Assembly (NCBI RefSeq): GCF_030717995.2
Contig: NZ_CP157743.1
Location: 1,674,001-1,738,000, forward strand
Origin: Methylomarinum sp. Ch1-1
GTDB taxonomy: Bacteria > Pseudomonadota > Gammaproteobacteria > Methylococcales > Methylomonadaceae
DNA: 64,000 bases
Direction of reading: 5' to 3'
The notes under the pieces were generated by a model. It did not search any database and was not told the origin of the DNA. It saw nothing but the letters and a program-made list of their open reading frames with translations. Shown piece by piece: positions 62,564-64,000 of the stretch; the stretch's first letter is position 1, and each line of letters begins with the position of its first letter. Made by a program: the position numbers and the translations under genes.

Positions 62564-64000
62564 TTAATCCACCGGAAACAGATTCGATGCGCCGGTTTCG
62601 GCGGTCGAGGCGCCTAAGCGGAAATTGCCGAACATCTCGCGTCCCATGCCGTAATGGTGATTGTTGGCGCGATTCGGAATCGGCGTGCGGGCATTGAATT
62701 CCGCCTCAGCGACCTTCGCGGTGATCTCGCCGGTTTGCAAATTCAGCGAAATGATGTCGCCGTCTAATACCTTGGCCAGCGGCCCGCCCATTTCGCATTC
62801 GGGGCATAAATGAATCACCGAAGGCACTTTGCCGGAGGCGCCGGACATACGACCGTCGGTGACCAGCGCCACTTTGAAGCCCTTGTCTTGCAATACGCCT
62901 AAAGGCGGCGTCAGCTTATGCAGCTCCGGCATGCCATTGGCCCTAGGGCCTTGGAAGCGAATCACCGCGACAAAGTCTTTTTCCAGTTCGCCACGTTTGA
63001 ACGCGGCCAGAAAATCTTCCTGGTCATCGAATACCACCGCCGGCGCTTCGACAATTCGGTGATCGGCCGAGACCGCGGAGAGCTTGGAGACGCCGCGTCC
63101 CAGATTGCCTTGCATCACATGCAGGCCGCCGGTGGCGGCGAAGGGTTTTTCCACCGTGCTCAGGACCTCGGTGTCCATCGAGCTTGTCGGGCAGGGTTCC
63201 CAAACCAATTTGCCGTCTTTTAATTTCGGTTCCTGGGTATAGCTGTTCATGCCTTTTTCATCGGCGACGGTCAGTATGTCTTCATGCAATAGACCGTGTT
63301 TCAGCAGTTCGGCGATCAACACGCCCATGCCGCCGGCGGCATGGAAATGGTTGACGTCGGCCGGACCGTTCGGATAGATTTTGCTCAGCTGTGGAATGGC
63401 CTTGGACAGATTGTCGAAATCGTCCCAATTCAATGTGATGCCGGAAGCTCGGGCGATGGCGATCAGGTGCATGGTATGGTTGGTCGAACCGCCGGTCGCC
63501 AGCAGACCGATGACGGCGTTGATAATCGCTTTCTCGTCGACCATGCGGGCGATAGGGCGGTAATCATCGCCCAAGGCAGTGAATTTCAGCACTTGCCGCG
63601 CCGCTTGCTTGGTCAATTCGTCGCGCAACGGCGTATAAGGGTTGACGAAGGAACTGCCGGGCAGATGCAGACCCATGATTTCCATCATCATCTGGTTGCT
63701 GTTGGCGGTGCCGTAGAAGGTGCAGGTGCCGGGAGAATGGTAGGACGCCGATTCCGCTTCCAGCAACTCTTTGCGACCGATCTTACCGACGGCATAGGCC
63801 TGTCGGGCGCGGGCTTTTTCCTTGTTGGTCAGGCCGCTGGGCATCGGACCGGCAGGGACGAAGACGGCCGGCAAGTGGCCGAAGCTGAGGGCGCCGATCA
63901 ATAGGCCCGGTACGATCTTGTCGCAGACGCCCAGATACAAGGCGGCGTCGAACATGTTGTGGCTCATGCCGATCGCCGTCGCCATCGCGATAAGATCGCG
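62564..64000 (-). CDS. edd: Phosphogluconate dehydratase (5' end outside window)
   Basis: It dehydrates 6-phosphogluconate to KDPG, the first committed Entner-Doudoroff step. The 479 residues in view begin in frame before the ATG at 63985 (RDLIAM), so the N-terminus continues beyond the window. IlvD/Edd features are visible: [15 protein letters not shown] with a cluster Cys, [19 protein letters not shown] with another, [14 protein letters not shown], and the C-terminal [21 protein letters not shown]. It shares direction with eda, 488 bp downstream, with three nested repeats between them. The repeats may cut eda expression or provide a new signal. Confidence 0.95.
   Translation of the reverse strand, partial: RDLIAMATAIGMSHNMFDAALYLGVCDKIVPGLLIGALSFGHLPAVFVPAGPMPSGLTNKEKARARQAYAVGKIGRKELLEAESASYHSPGTCTFYGTANSNQMMMEIMGLHLPGSSFVNPYTPLRDELTKQAARQVLKFTALGDDYRPIARMVDEKAIINAVIGLLATGGSTNHTMHLIAIARASGITLNWDDFDNLSKAIPQLSKIYPNGPADVNHFHAAGGMGVLIAELLKHGLLHEDILTVADEKGMNSYTQEPKLKDGKLVWEPCPTSSMDTEVLSTVEKPFAATGGLHVMQGNLGRGVSKLSAVSADHRIVEAPAVVFDDQEDFLAAFKRGELEKDFVAVIRFQGPRANGMPELHKLTPPLGVLQDKGFKVALVTDGRMSGASGKVPSVIHLCPECEMGGPLAKVLDGDIISLNLQTGEITAKVAEAEFNARTPIPNRANNHHYGMGREMFGNFRLGASTAETGASNLFPVD

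Overview
The window looks like chromosome of a gammaproteobacterium, most likely an aerobic type I methanotroph (Methylomonadaceae). That placement is inference: no methane monooxygenase or RuMP gene is present here. It rests on a complete sucrose operon (sps-spp-fruK, then amylosucrase) of the kind known from halotolerant methanotrophs, on zwf/gnd/edd/eda for sugar-phosphate turnover, on a pyruvate:ferredoxin oxidoreductase cluster, and on the gammaproteobacterial order recA-recX-alaS-lysC-csrA-tRNA-Ser-tRNA-Arg. No phage, CRISPR array, rRNA operon or plasmid function was seen.

Layout. 0-3.3 kb: a hybrid sensor kinase cut by the window start and a receiver-phosphatase. 3.3-7.9 kb: mltD, a methyltransferase, rnhA, a universal stress protein and small genes. 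8.0-11.0 kb: two divergent porins whose shared intergenic region carries two Pho-box-like sites, one per strand. 11.4-14.4 kb: an FMN-binding protein coupled to a membrane protein, and a SulP transporter. 14.6-21.5 kb: recA to the tRNA cluster. 22.2-28.3 kb: the sucrose genes. 28.4-32.6 kb: hupE, creA, a transposase remnant, small genes and a repeat cluster with a gene fragment. 32.7-39.0 kb: a GltD-like flavoprotein, PFOR and a dihydroorotate-dehydrogenase-like protein. 39.0-42.5 kb: PP2C phosphatase, Ser/Thr kinase and FHA protein. 42.9-47.0 kb: desaturase, V4R and roadblock proteins, and a complete IS66 element. 47.5-50.1 kb: ergothioneine genes egtB and egtD. 50.1-52.9 kb: a GGDEF-EAL protein. 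53.7-56.7 kb: gnd and zwf. 57.3-60.5 kb: a PEP-CTERM protein, a sigma-54 activator and an HDOD protein. 60.6-64.0 kb: xthA, eda and edd, with edd cut by the window end.

The most striking feature is a layered population of small non-autonomous mobile elements between genes. Class 1 elements end in GTAACTATTCAG, close to the ends of the IS66 copy in this window, and make 8-bp target duplications. Class 2 elements end in CAGCAATTCCCA and make 9-bp duplications. Class 3 is a palindromic module of about 73 bp with TTCACCCAGCACCTAAAT arms that sits inside class 2 copies. Between edd and eda all three are nested inside each other. Elsewhere an unoccupied copy of a target site, about 25 kb away, confirms one insertion.

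Two regulatory arrangements also stand out: the divergent Pho-box-like pair between the porins, and a sigma-54-type promoter with paired upstream palindromes between a PEP-CTERM gene and a sigma-54 activator gene.
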